The notes: generated from the letters alone by a model not told the origin. A DNA stretch of 64,000 bases from an uncultured bacterium (GCA_905214465.1 CAJMMD010000003.1:1-64000); one strand, 5' to 3'; positions 16,784 to 25,733 are shown, numbered from the stretch's first letter. Numbers and translations: made by a program.

Positions 16784-16814
16784 TAGAGCTAACCCCTCAA
16801 ACAGCCCAAAACGC

Positions 16815-17669
16815 CTATTTCGATGCGCGCTCGGCCGCCTCGATCACGTGTTTGGCGAGGATCGCCGTCGTCACAGCGCCCACGCCGCCCGGCACGGGCG
16901 TGATGGCGTTAACAACCGGCTCCGCAGCATCAAAATCGACATCCCCGACCAGCTTGCCAGCGGCCTCGTCCCAATTAATGCCAACATCGATGATCGTCTG
17001 GCCCTCGCGAACCGCATCCGCGCCAATCGTACGCGCGCGTCCAACGGCCGCAACCACAATGTTGGCAGCACGGCACTCGGCAGCAAGGTCGCGCGTATGC
17101 GTGTGGCACGTCGTCACGGTCGCATTGCGCGCCGTAAGCATGGCGGCAACAGGACGCCCGATCACCAGCGAGCGCCCGACCACAGCAACCTTAGCTCCAT
17201 CCAGCTCAACGCCGTAATGATCCAGCAAAGCAAGCACGGCTTCGGCTGTGCAGGGGGCAAAACCCTCGCCGCGCCCCGAAAGCGTGGTGAGCAGCGAAGC
17301 CGGCGTCATGGAGTCAACGTCCTTGGCAGGATTGAGTGCTGCGGCAACCGAATCCTCGTCAAGGCCGGCGGGCAGCGGGCGGAACATCAGACAGCCACGA
17401 ACAGACGAATCGGTATTGATGTCCTCAATGGCCGTCAACAGTTCGTCCTGCGAAACATCGGCAGAAAGCAAAACGCGACGAGCCTCAATCCCCACTTTTT
17501 CGCAGCGCTTGAGCGCACCGCGCTCGTAGGATAGGTCGTCCTCGCGTTCGCCCACACGCACGATAGCCAACGTCGGAACAACGCCTCGCTCGCGCAGGGC
17601 TGCGCAGCGAGCAGCAAGTTCCTCAGTCAACGCGCGGGCGACGGGAGCACCCTTCAGCAGTTCAGCCAT
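16815..17669 (-). CDS. folD: Methylenetetrahydrofolate dehydrogenase / methenyl-THF cyclohydrolase
   Basis: This 284-residue bifunctional FolD oxidises 5,10-methylene-THF with NAD(P)+ and hydrolyses methenyl-THF to 10-formyl-THF. It shows the CFRPLPAGLD (PLP-type) folate motif, KDVDSMTP, the Rossmann motif VVGRSLVIGRPVA and the C-terminal TPVPGGVGAVT. The active-site Lys lies in the YERGALKRCEKVGI segment. I choose the ATG with GAGAGGG upstream, because the longer reading adds an arginine-rich unconserved stretch. It starts two bases after the fchA stop, so the two are coupled. Confidence 0.93.
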   Translation of the reverse strand: MAELLKGAPVARALTEELAARCAALRERGVVPTLAIVRVGEREDDLSYERGALKRCEKVGIEARRVLLSADVSQDELLTAIEDINTDSSVRGCLMFRPLPAGLDEDSVAAALNPAKDVDSMTPASLLTTLSGRGEGFAPCTAEAVLALLDHYGVELDGAKVAVVGRSLVIGRPVAAMLTARNATVTTCHTHTRDLAAECRAANIVVAAVGRARTIGADAVREGQTIIDVGINWDEAAGKLVGDVDFDAAEPVVNAITPVPGGVGAVTTAILAKHVIEAAERASK

Positions 17670-17671
17670 GG

Positions 17672-18304
17672 CTACCCTCTCTTCCTTGCAGCGTCGGCGG
17701 CGCGGCGCGCCAGCGCATCGGCGCGCGGCAACCACATGTCGAGCAACTCATCACACGCCGTCTCGAGCTCCTCAGCACGAGCGCGATCCTTCATAGACGT
17801 GGTGTTCGCAAAGAGCGTCAAGCTCGCGCCCTGCATAGCAGAACGGCAGAACACGGCGCCGCACGCCACATCGGACAGCAGCTGACGCGAACCCTTGTCG
17901 GCCATGTCCTCGAGCAGCGCCAGTGCACGCCCGCAGGCATCCATAATGCGATACGGCGGCATAGCGGCCACATGCAGCGCATCCTGAATCGCGGTCGCTC
18001 GAGCCGGATCGCCACGCGGAATACCGTACGCCGCGGACACCTGCCCATAGGCACGAACGTCTTCGGCAACCAACTCGACAAGCTCCTGGGCCAGCTCATC
18101 AGCCTGGGCAAACGCGCGCGTCAGGTCATCCGCGCGATCGGCAAGCGCGGGGTTGGTCGCGCCGTAGCGCGCGACCATCCCGCACAGCGAGGCGCCCAGC
18201 GCACCCACAAAGGCGCTCGCGCTGCCGCCGCCGGGCACCGGCTCGCGCGCGGCAAGCGCCTCGGCAAACCCGCGGCAGGTCTTGTCCATCATCTCTTGGC
18301 TCAT
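17672..18304 (-). CDS. fchA: Formiminotetrahydrofolate cyclodeaminase
   Basis: A 210-residue all-helical protein of the FTCD_C family that converts 5-formimino-THF to 5,10-methenyl-THF and ammonia, during histidine or purine/glycine breakdown. Family signatures are the EPVPGGGSASAFVGALGASL block near residue 20 and the AMPPYRIMD segment near 110. It is the first gene of a pair with folD, which uses its methenyl-THF product. Its start is taken at the second of two close ATGs, eight bases after GAAGGTG. A glutamate formiminotransferase partner is not in the window. Confidence 0.9.
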   Translation of the reverse strand: MSQEMMDKTCRGFAEALAAREPVPGGGSASAFVGALGASLCGMVARYGATNPALADRADDLTRAFAQADELAQELVELVAEDVRAYGQVSAAYGIPRGDPARATAIQDALHVAAMPPYRIMDACGRALALLEDMADKGSRQLLSDVACGAVFCRSAMQGASLTLFANTTSMKDRARAEELETACDELLDMWLPRADALARRAADAARKRG

Positions 18305-18681
18305 ACGCATGCACCTTCAAGTCATATACATCGGTCGGGTGGCAACCGCCGACCGACCGCATCGATCACATAATGGTGCTAAGTCTAGCCCATAAGCACA
18401 TGGGCGTCAGCGCACCTGGCCATCGCGGATTTCTATGGCACACGATAGGCGGCAGCGACACAAACATGGGACACATGGCCCACCTTTCGAGACTTCCGGG
18501 CAGCACAAGCTGGGGCATATCTATAAGCAAGGAACCCGTTGGGGCACGGCCGGACAACGGCCACAAGCAATGAACGGAGGCATAAGCCGCACAGCACGCA
18601 GAGACATCCGCCGCCAGCGCAATCAGCACCCCAACAGCATGCGGCGTCGTGATGTCATCGGCAGACAAGGAGGACACCATC
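18305..18681. other. 377-base gap between fchA and the lipoprotein pair
   Basis: It contains the motif atgggacacatggcccacc (18465-18484), which recurs before the second lipoprotein gene. It also ends with the AAGGAGGAC ribosome-binding region of the first lipoprotein. Arg-rich short reading frames across it look spurious. No clear promoter hexamers were found. Confidence 0.5.
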
Positions 18682-19281
18682 ATGAAGAAAAAGACCCTAT
18701 CGATTCTTTCCCTTTGCATCGCCCTCTTTGCCGCGCTTGCCCTTGTCGGCTGCGGCGGGAGCGCATCGGGCGGCGGCAGCGCCGCTAAAAGCGAGAGCAA
18801 GGAAAAGGCCCCCGTCGCCCAGAAGACCGACTTCATCTGGTTTAAGGTCGAGATGCCCGAGGGCGTCGGCGTAAGCGACTCTGCCGGCAAGAATGCCGAC
18901 AGGGTCCAGCTCACCTTCCCCAAAGACGAGAACGGTTCGGCCGATCGCTTTATCCCCGTTTGGAAAAAAGCGCTGACGGCCGAGGAATCCCACGCCGACC
19001 AGGCGGAAAAGAAGGGGGATACGTTCCAGTGGAAGGATGGCGGGTCCGTCGAGTATAACGGCAGGACGTGGCTCGTCGGAACATACGAGGACAACAGCGG
19101 CATCTCAACCATGCTTTTTACCGACGTTGAGCCGGGAAGCGTCTACGTCCTCATCTCGAACTTCGACCAGCACAAGAAAGAAGCCGAGGCGCTCCTCAAC
19201 TCCATCGAGTTCCCCGATGACATGGAAGAGGCAGTTTCCGAGGCACGCGAAGTCGAGATTTCGAGCATCGAGCTCAAGTAA
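18682..19281 (+). CDS. Putative lipoprotein (copy 1)
   Basis: This 199-residue exported protein has a lipobox signal peptide (MKKK, hydrophobic core, LVGCGG with the lipidated Cys at about 23). A Gly/Ser spacer follows, then a soluble domain beginning TDFIWFKVEMPEGV. The mature part is acidic with a WxxY-rich middle and a helical acidic C-terminus. I do not recognise the family. It is closely related to the next gene (same opening of the domain, same RFIPV and YNG(R/K)TW motifs). AGGAGG sits nine bases before the ATG. It ends at a strong terminator, so the two copies are separate units. Confidence 0.8.
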   Translation: MKKKTLSILSLCIALFAALALVGCGGSASGGGSAAKSESKEKAPVAQKTDFIWFKVEMPEGVGVSDSAGKNADRVQLTFPKDENGSADRFIPVWKKALTAEESHADQAEKKGDTFQWKDGGSVEYNGRTWLVGTYEDNSGISTMLFTDVEPGSVYVLISNFDQHKKEAEALLNSIEFPDDMEEAVSEAREVEISSIELK

Positions 19282-19351
19282 CGGGACACCCGCACGCGCC
19301 TACGCGCACCTGCGCACATGCGCCCCATTAAAGCAACGGGCACCCAACCCC

Positions 19352-19387
19352 GGGGAGGGCCGACAGGCATCGGCCCTCCCCTCTTTT
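19352..19387 (+). terminator. Terminator after lipoprotein copy 1
   Basis: An 11-bp stem gggagggccga / tcggccctccc with a 6-base loop is followed by ctctttt. Confidence 0.85.
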
Positions 19388-19433
19388 GGACCCGCGCATA
19401 TTGCCACTTGTCGGCGCAAATCCGGCCCTCAGA

Positions 19434-19455
19434 ATGGGACACATGGCCCACCCTA
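19434..19455 (+). repeat. Second copy of the gggacacatggcccacc motif
   Basis: The 17-base string gggacacatggcccacc before lipoprotein copy 2 is identical to the one before copy 1 (about 18468). Duplication of upstream DNA together with the gene, or a shared regulatory site, would explain it. Confidence 0.55.
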
Positions 19456-19524
19456 GCGAGCCGTCCACGCGTACAGTAAAGACAGGTAATCCATGGGCGG
19501 TTACAGATCGAGGAGGACACGACC

Positions 19525-20118
19525 ATGAAAAAGAAGGCCTTTGCGATTCTCACCCTCTGCATGAGTCTTTTTGCCGCGGTTGCCCTGGTGGGTTGCGGCG
19601 GAAGCGGTGGCGCTGCTGGCAGTGGCGGTGGCGGCGGAGCAGAAAAGCCAGCCGTGGATATGAGGACCGACTTCATCTGGTTTAAGGTCGAGATGCCCGA
19701 GGGCGTCGAAATCACGGACGTCGCAGGCGACACGGCCGATAGGGCCCAGTTTAAGTTCACCGAGAGCGAGCACGCCAGCGACCGCTTCATCCCCGTCTTC
19801 GACTCTGACAAGAACGCTGACGAGCTGTTCGACTACGAGGCCAAATGGAAGGCCAACTTTGAGTGGACCGAGAATGATCCCGTCAAGTACAACGGCAAGA
19901 CCTGGCGCAACGCTTCCTATACACACTCGGGCGGCGTGACGACTGAGTACTTCACCGAAGCAGGCGGCGGCAGCGTATACGTGAGCATCGACAACGTCGA
20001 GGAGCACAAGGACGCCGTCGAGACCATGATGAAGTCTCTGGAATTTGCCGACGACATCGCCGAAGCCAAGACCGAGGCCATGGACGTCAAGCTCGACGAT
20101 ATCGAGATCAAGCGCTAA
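19525..20118 (+). CDS. Putative lipoprotein (copy 2)
   Basis: This 197-residue paralogue of the preceding gene has signal peptide MKKKAFAILTLCMSL, lipobox LVGCGG, a Gly/Ser spacer, then TDFIWFKVEMPEGVE shared almost exactly with copy 1. The middle (YNGKTWRNASY, YFTEAGGGSVYVSIDN) and the acidic C-terminal helix are conserved but clearly diverged, so the duplication is not recent. It is likely exposed on the outer face of the membrane; binding partner unknown. Ribosome-binding GAGGAGGAC precedes the ATG. Confidence 0.8.
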   Translation: MKKKAFAILTLCMSLFAAVALVGCGGSGGAAGSGGGGGAEKPAVDMRTDFIWFKVEMPEGVEITDVAGDTADRAQFKFTESEHASDRFIPVFDSDKNADELFDYEAKWKANFEWTENDPVKYNGKTWRNASYTHSGGVTTEYFTEAGGGSVYVSIDNVEEHKDAVETMMKSLEFADDIAEAKTEAMDVKLDDIEIKR

Positions 20119-20424
20119 GCAACTGGCGAGCGCAGCGGGAAACACGGGCGCAGTGCAAACAAGCGACGGTGCCCCAGCGTTTCGTACTAAGGGAGGGCCG
20201 GTAAACCGACCCTCCCTTTCTTATGCCGGCACCTGACGAACGCGAGGATGCCGAACGCCGGAACCACCCCAAATGTGGCAACGGTACGAAAACGGCAAGC
20301 ACCCAAACACGTCCGCCCGCCGATTTATAGCGCCGCGCACACAATTTAAGCCGACACCTTTAAACATCCGGGCAGTATAGTGACCAAAATGAGCGCATTA
20401 CCGCACCCTGCGAATGGAGGAGTT
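20119..20424. other. 306-base gap before the PI-PLC-like gene
   Basis: It holds the terminator of lipoprotein copy 2 (annotated separately) and the GGAGG of the next gene. No reading frame or repeat of note is seen between them. Confidence 0.5.
20189..20223 (+). terminator. Terminator after lipoprotein copy 2
   Basis: A 13-bp stem aagggagggccgg / ccgaccctccctt with a 4-base loop, followed by tctt. The stem sequence resembles that after copy 1, consistent with duplication of the whole unit. Confidence 0.8.
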
Positions 20425-22905
20425 ATGACCGAACACCACGCCATCAGTCGTCGAGCGTTTACGCTGGGCCTAGGACTTGCGGCGTTGTCGCCGCTTGCAA
20501 GCCTGCCCGAAACCGCGGGATTGGGCCTTCCCATGCGCGCGGCATTTGCAGAAGACACGCCCACACCGGCGGCCACCCTCGACAAGTTCGTCATTCGCCT
20601 TCGCCCCGCGGGCTATTTTCGCACCGCGAGCGTCAACCAAGACGGCAACGTTCGCGGCAACGTCTGCCACCTGTTTAACGACGGCACGTCCAGCAAGCTC
20701 ATCCTTGAGAACGTAACGACCAAGAATGACGATACAAACTGGTATGCTATCCGCACCTTGCTCAATTTCGAAGAGCATAAAAAGACGGGCTACAGCATTT
20801 GGTCGGTCGACGACGACTCTGACAAAGATGGAAAGGTCATCCACGTATGGGGCGGCGAGTATGACAACAAGCCCAGCCGCGCTTTTGCGTTCGAGCGTCA
20901 ATCAAACGGAACCTATATCATCCGAGACCGCACGGTCGAGAAAGAAACCGAGAAAAAAGACATTAAGTACCTGGCAATAGAATCGGACGGCAAAGACCAG
21001 GACAGCAATAAGATCTGCCATAAGAGTAAGAGCATTCCGTGGGAGCTCGAACTTATCGGTTACGATATGAAAAAGAACGATGCCACGGTTAGCAGCCTCG
21101 ACTGGATCACGTACAGCAGCTACGTCGACGGGCCCTGTTGGATGAAATACGTCGACAACAGCAAGTTCCTCGACGAACTGAGCATCCCGGGCACGCACGA
21201 TTCGGGCACCTGCAGCGTGGACAATGACACCGAGCCCCAATCCTCCCAAGCAAAATGCCAGCAGGATTACATCCCCACGCAGTTGCTCGAAGGCATTCGC
21301 TACTTTGATATCCGACTTGGAAAGAACGACGAGAACGGCGACCCCGGCATCGACCACGGAGCTTGTTACCTGCTCAAAAAAGACGGGAACTTTATGCATC
21401 TCTCCGATGTCATCGGGTACTTCAATACGTTTTTGAGCGAAAACCCGACAGAAGCGCTCATCATGCTCGTGTCGCGGGGCAATGGCGAGGCTACCAACGA
21501 AAGCCTCACGACGGCCTTTGGCAAGGTTTTGGATGAGAACCCCGACCTGTTCTACACATCGAGTCGCATCCCCACGCTGGGCGAGGTGCGCGGAAAGATC
21601 GTCCTGCTGCGTCGGTTTGGGCTCGCCGGCAACAGCGTAAGCAGCCACACATGGGGCCTCGACCTCACCCAATGGGACGACAAAATCGCAGCACACACCG
21701 ACAGCACCTCTATGTGTCTCGTTCGAGACGAGCGGGGCTTTGAAGCCGTGGGGAAAACGGGTGACGAAGAGCCCTATTGCACCAAGGTATACGCCCAGGA
21801 CCATTACGAATGCACAGGAACCGACAAAATCGGCTGGGTCGATATGGCGCTGCAGGAGACAACCAAGCTCGCCCGCATCATGGTGGACGTCGAGGACAAT
21901 GACGGGGCCAAGGTAAAGGTCCTGGAGCACAGCTGGTGTATCAACTACACCAGCTGCACGAACTACAAGCAAGGAAGCAATCCTTTTACCGCAGCACGAG
22001 TGGTCAACGAGCATCTATACAAGAGCCAGTATATAAACAGCACCGGAAATGAGAGCACAAAGGAGGACTGCCTCAAGCACATTGGCATCATTGCGTCCGA
22101 CTTTGTTGATGCGGCACTGGCCCGAAGCATCTACCAGCGCAATTACGATGCGAAGCACAAGCAGACCGTTTCGTACTACCTCCCGACCCGTATGCGCATG
22201 ACATACGGCGACTCGTTGAGCGATGCCTCGCTCCAGGATGGAAAGACCGTTGGCGAGGGTCGTTTCCGCCTTGTCGACAGCAGTAACGTACTCAGCGTGG
22301 CGGCTTCGGGTAACACGTTTGCTATCGAATACGTGGATGTCGACGCCCTGGGCAACGAGACCGTTACGGAACTGCAGGGTTCCGTGCCCATCGATATCGA
22401 CCCGCGCGCACTGACGCCCCACTTTGAAGGGCTCGAGGGCCTTAAGGCCGGCGAGGACGTGCGCACAAAGATCGCGGCGCCGCTCGAGGGCAAGCTCGAA
22501 ACCGATGCCTGCACGGCCCAGCTCGAGTTTGTGCACGACGCGGACGGCGCTCCGGGCACGGCAATGGCCGAGGGCGAAACATTTGCCGCAGGGACGTACT
22601 GGGTGCGCGCGAAAGGCCTTTTGGGCGACGCGGCACAAAACTACACACTCGCCAGCGACGGAGCCGCAAGCTTTACCGTTGCAGCCTCGGGCAACGCGGG
22701 CGGCACCGGCACTGGCGCCAACGCGGGCAGCGCCGACAAGAACGGCAAGGGCAACAAGAGCAAGGGCTCGGGCGGAAAACTCGCCGACACGGGCGACGGC
22801 TCCGGCATCGCCGCCGGGCTCGCCGCTGCCGCCGTGGCGACAACAGCCGTCGGCGCAGCAATGCTTGCCAGTGACCGCGACAATACCGAGGACGTTAACG
22901 AATAG
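20425..22905 (+). CDS. Tat-exported PI-PLC X-domain surface protein
   Basis: This 826-residue protein begins at the ATG behind GGAGG. It has a twin-arginine signal (SRRAFTLGLGLAALS), a beta-trefoil-like region (about 45-215), then a phosphatidylinositol-specific phospholipase C X domain (about 235-580): catalytic His in LSIPGTHDSGTC (His258), IRYFDIRLG and IDHGACY (second His, about 311). Two Ig/MucBP-like segments follow, then a Gly/Asn/Lys linker, the sortase-like signal KLADTG, a hydrophobic stretch and an unusual acidic tail (SDRDNTEDVNE). It likely cleaves GPI or phosphatidylinositol head groups at the cell surface, a host-facing activity. Anchoring by sortase is inferred; the tail lacks the usual Arg/Lys cluster. 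Confidence 0.85.
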   Translation: MTEHHAISRRAFTLGLGLAALSPLASLPETAGLGLPMRAAFAEDTPTPAATLDKFVIRLRPAGYFRTASVNQDGNVRGNVCHLFNDGTSSKLILENVTTKNDDTNWYAIRTLLNFEEHKKTGYSIWSVDDDSDKDGKVIHVWGGEYDNKPSRAFAFERQSNGTYIIRDRTVEKETEKKDIKYLAIESDGKDQDSNKICHKSKSIPWELELIGYDMKKNDATVSSLDWITYSSYVDGPCWMKYVDNSKFLDELSIPGTHDSGTCSVDNDTEPQSSQAKCQQDYIPTQLLEGIRYFDIRLGKNDENGDPGIDHGACYLLKKDGNFMHLSDVIGYFNTFLSENPTEALIMLVSRGNGEATNESLTTAFGKVLDENPDLFYTSSRIPTLGEVRGKIVLLRRFGLAGNSVSSHTWGLDLTQWDDKIAAHTDSTSMCLVRDERGFEAVGKTGDEEPYCTKVYAQDHYECTGTDKIGWVDMALQETTKLARIMVDVEDNDGAKVKVLEHSWCINYTSCTNYKQGSNPFTAARVVNEHLYKSQYINSTGNESTKEDCLKHIGIIASDFVDAALARSIYQRNYDAKHKQTVSYYLPTRMRMTYGDSLSDASLQDGKTVGEGRFRLVDSSNVLSVAASGNTFAIEYVDVDALGNETVTELQGSVPIDIDPRALTPHFEGLEGLKAGEDVRTKIAAPLEGKLETDACTAQLEFVHDADGAPGTAMAEGETFAAGTYWVRAKGLLGDAAQNYTLASDGAASFTVAASGNAGGTGTGANAGSADKNGKGNKSKGSGGKLADTGDGSGIAAGLAAAAVATTAVGAAMLASDRDNTEDVNE

Positions 22906-22934
22906 GCAAGCCAGTTTTTTGGGCGCATCAACTC

Positions 22935-22973
22935 AATCGGGGCGCAGAATACCGTTCTGCGCCCCGATTTTTA
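22935..22973 (+). terminator. Terminator after the PI-PLC-like gene
   Basis: A 15-bp stem aatcggggcgcagaa / ttctgcgccccgatt with a 5-base loop, followed by ttttta. Confidence 0.92.
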
Positions 22974-22997
22974 CCTTGGACCGAACGCCGTTATCGG

Positions 22998-23267
22998 CTA
23001 CATCACCATGTTCAGCGCGTTCACAAATTCCTGGGCCTTCGCACGGCTACTCAGGCTAAAGACGCAAGCGGTCAACAGCCTGTTACGCAGAAAAACATCA
23101 CGGCCTTTGATTCTATTGACGCCCGTGATGTCCTTAAGATAGACAATCTCGGTGTGCTTGCCGCCGAAAGTGCCCTTCCTGAGCACCTCGATACGGTTGG
23201 GGTAGATCTTGACGTCTTTAAACCTACCCGAGCCCTTGTCCTGAAACAGCAAGGTGTTGTTGTCCAT
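22998..23267 (-). CDS. Small PH-like domain protein, unknown function
   Basis: This is an 89-residue protein from the ATG after GGGAGTG; a longer start is possible. A beta-rich pattern ending in one amphipathic helix (KAQEFVNALNMV) fits the small bacterial PH-like domains found near SHOCT proteins. Visible pieces are VKIYPNRIEVLRKG and a helix-ending VFSLSSRAKAQEFV. There is no signal peptide and no membrane segment. It is divergent from the nuclease gene that follows. Function unknown. Confidence 0.6.
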   Translation of the reverse strand: MDNNTLLFQDKGSGRFKDVKIYPNRIEVLRKGTFGGKHTEIVYLKDITGVNRIKGRDVFLRNRLLTACVFSLSSRAKAQEFVNALNMVM

Positions 23268-23401
23268 GCATGTCACTCCCATGGGGTTCGTGAAAACTGT
23301 CTCTATTGCCAAATTTTAGTCACCGCAAGGCCTCCATGCGAAGTTGCCAGACAGCGCAGCGATTCGTGTCCGTACGAGTCTTTAAACTAAATGCAATAAA
23401 G

Positions 23402-24484
23402 ATGCGTCCTCAAGAGGAAAGTCGGGCGATATTGATGAGTGAACTGGCAAACCGCGGGGAATCGGCAATCGTGCCAGAAGTTTTTTACAAGCAGGTTTCC
23501 TCGATTCTCAACGCCGCTCGCGACAAGGCCTATACCGCCGTTAACTTTGCGATGGTTGAGGCGTATTGGGAGATCGGCAAGAGCATTGTTGATGAGCAGG
23601 ACGGAGAGGAGCGCGCCAAGTATGGAGAGGCGCTGCTCAAGGCCCTCGCAATCAGACTTACCAAGGATTTTGGTAAAGGTTTTGAAGCAAGAGAGCTGCG
23701 TAAAATGCGTCAGTTCTATCTTGCATTTCCAATTCGGGACTCACTGCGTCCCGAATTGAGTTGGACACATTATCGCAGGTTAATACGCATTCCCGACCCC
23801 GAAGCTCGCGCCTGGTACATGAACGAATGCGCCGACTCTCGCTGGAGCACGCGCCAACTCGAACGCCAAATCAATACCATGTTCCGCGAGCGCCTTCTTG
23901 CCAGCAAGGACAAAGAGGCCGTCACCCAGGAAATCCAAAAGAGCGCCCCGGCTCGTCGCCCCGAGGATATCATCCGCGACCCATATCTACTGGAGTTTTT
24001 AGGTTTCTCGGACGATACTGCGTTTCGCGAGAGCGATCTAGAGCAGGCGCTCATCACGCATCTTCAGAAGTTCCTGCTGGAGCTTGGCCGTGGTTTCGCT
24101 TTCGAGGCGCGCCAAAAGCGCATCACCTTTGATGGGCGCCATTTCTATATTGACCTAGTGTTTTACAACTATCTGATGCGCTGCTTCGTGCTCATCGACC
24201 TTAAGACCGATGACCTTACGCATCAGGACCTGGGCCAGATGCAAATGTATGTGAACTACTACACGCGCGAGCTCATGAACGAAGGCGACAATCCGCCTAT
24301 AGGCATCGTGCTCTGCGCGGACAAAAGCGACTCGATTGTCGAGTACACGCTGCCCGAAGACAACGACCAAGTGTTTGCCGCCAAATACTTGCCGTATCTT
24401 CCAAGCAAGGAAGAGCTGGCGCGCGAGCTGAGTGCCGAGTACCGCGCCATCAACGAAGCGACTAATGGCGAAGCGCAAAGGTAG
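23402..24484 (+). CDS. YhcG-type PD-(D/E)XK nuclease (DUF1016)
   Basis: About 360 residues. The N-terminal DUF1016 helical domain (VEAYWEIGKSIVDEQ) is typical of the family. The C-terminal PD-(D/E)XK nuclease core reads FYIDLVFYNYLMRCFVLIDLK, with the catalytic Asp, acidic residue and Lys in order, then HQDLGQMQMYVNYY. These proteins are widespread in accessory and defence regions; a role in restriction or recombination is suspected. The start is uncertain: ATG at 23402, or 23435 with a distant GAGGAAA. It opens the accessory region that ends with the type I restriction locus. Confidence 0.85.
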   Translation: MRPQEESRAILMSELANRGESAIVPEVFYKQVSSILNAARDKAYTAVNFAMVEAYWEIGKSIVDEQDGEERAKYGEALLKALAIRLTKDFGKGFEARELRKMRQFYLAFPIRDSLRPELSWTHYRRLIRIPDPEARAWYMNECADSRWSTRQLERQINTMFRERLLASKDKEAVTQEIQKSAPARRPEDIIRDPYLLEFLGFSDDTAFRESDLEQALITHLQKFLLELGRGFAFEARQKRITFDGRHFYIDLVFYNYLMRCFVLIDLKTDDLTHQDLGQMQMYVNYYTRELMNEGDNPPIGIVLCADKSDSIVEYTLPEDNDQVFAAKYLPYLPSKEELARELSAEYRAINEATNGEAQR

Positions 24485-24547
24485 CAGCACGTTGCGACCG
24501 ATACCCCCGACGGCGTTTCATATCCCCCGACATAAGAGGAGCGCTCC

Positions 24548-25336
24548 ATGACAGACAGACCGAAATCAGCGCTGCGCGACTGCATCTATGGGCTCGCCGT
24601 CGGCGACGCACTGGGCGTTCCTTACGAGTTCAGGCCCCGCGGCGTGTTCGAATGCGCGGACATGATCGGCTACGGCACGCATGAGCAGCCCGCCGGCACC
24701 TGGAGCGACGACACATCCATGACGCTTGCCACTTGCGATTCGATTAGGAAGCTTGGGCACATCGACACCGCGGACATGCGCAACAAGTTCGTAGGCTGGA
24801 TTGCCCGTGGCGAGTATACGGTCGACGGCGTTTTCGATTACGGCGGTACGACCGCTCGCGCCCTGCGCACCGGCAAAGGAGGCTCCGGCGAGCGCGACAA
24901 CGGCAACGGCTCGCTCATGCGCATCGCGCCCCTGGCGTTCACCGATGCGACAGACGAAGAGATCAGCGAGGTCTCCGCGATTACGCACGCCCACAGAACG
25001 TCAACCGATGCATGCATCATATTTGTCGAGCTGATGAGGGATGTGATGAACGACGCGCTCCCCTCGTGGGCACTCCATCTGAAAGGCGTGCCTGAGCAGG
25101 AGATCAAGTCAGGTGGCTTCGTGCGCGACACCCTTAAGGCAGCCGCCTGGTGCTTCGTCAACACCAACAGTTACGAAGATTGCGTGCTTGCCGCCGTCAA
25201 CCTAGGCGACGACACCGACACCACCGCAGCCGTCGCAGGCGCCCTCGCCGGCACGGCCTACGGTATCGGCGCAATTCCGCAGGAGTGGATCGATACCCTG
25301 CGCGGTAAAGAGTTGATTGAGAACTGCTTGTTTTAG
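24548..25336 (+). CDS. ADP-ribosylglycohydrolase family protein
   Basis: This 262-residue protein matches the DraG/ARH fold, which removes ADP-ribose from Arg or other residues using two Mg ions. It shows the GLAVGDALGVPYEF opening, the metal motif SDDTSM (about 57), the NGNGSLMRIAPLA segment, and the distal GDDTDTTAAVAGALAG metal site (about 218). AAGAGGAG precedes the ATG. It lies between a YhcG nuclease and small unknown genes. It may reverse a modification, act on ADP-ribosylated nucleic acid or small molecules, or be a metabolic repair enzyme; no ADP-ribosyltransferase is adjacent. Confidence 0.88.
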   Translation: MTDRPKSALRDCIYGLAVGDALGVPYEFRPRGVFECADMIGYGTHEQPAGTWSDDTSMTLATCDSIRKLGHIDTADMRNKFVGWIARGEYTVDGVFDYGGTTARALRTGKGGSGERDNGNGSLMRIAPLAFTDATDEEISEVSAITHAHRTSTDACIIFVELMRDVMNDALPSWALHLKGVPEQEIKSGGFVRDTLKAAAWCFVNTNSYEDCVLAAVNLGDDTDTTAAVAGALAGTAYGIGAIPQEWIDTLRGKELIENCLF

Positions 25337-25368
25337 GGCGCCATTCAAGAAATAAGGTAGGAGGCATC

Positions 25369-25590
25369 ATGGAGAGGAAGATCGCGAATGTAGACGAGTT
25401 CCAAATGGACGAAAACGAGACCCCGATACTCCCAACGGGACTGAGGGAGGAAGAAAACCTTTATGTCCTCCCCGACGGGCGTCGCCTCCCCTGCGGGGTC
25501 TACCGGACCGAAGATGGCGGCTCGCTCATTTATGAGCCATCCGAACTAAGCTTCTTCGGGCAGATGCTTGCCCAATTCAAAGAGAACTAG
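25369..25590 (+). CDS. Small acidic protein, unknown
   Basis: A 73-residue acidic protein with a good TAGGAGG site eight bases before the ATG, 32 bases after the ARH-like gene and likely in its operon. It contains a compact strand-turn pattern (LYVLPDGRRLPCGVYRTEDG) and an amphipathic C-terminus. No signal peptide or known motif is recognised. Confidence 0.65.
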   Translation: MERKIANVDEFQMDENETPILPTGLREEENLYVLPDGRRLPCGVYRTEDGGSLIYEPSELSFFGQMLAQFKEN

Positions 25591-25733
25591 AGGCTTGATT
25601 GCCCGTTAGATCGACGCTGTTCCAAACCATGGGGTGGATAGGATGCCTCCCGCCGCGGCCTGTGAGGTGAAATCTTGACTGCCGCGGAATCCGCCTGCGG
25701 GCAACGCTCCGATCTCCGATTGGGGTGAAGCCT
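25591..25733. other. Non-coding stretch before a small ORF
   Basis: No gene is supported. It could be a structured leader of the small ORF at 25734, but I see no clear hairpin with a T run in it. Confidence 0.3.

Noticed and set aside
18435..18788. Arg-rich plus-strand frame across the lipoprotein start
   Set aside because: It overlaps the lipoprotein signal peptide in another frame and has no ribosome-binding site; the GGAGG there serves the lipoprotein.
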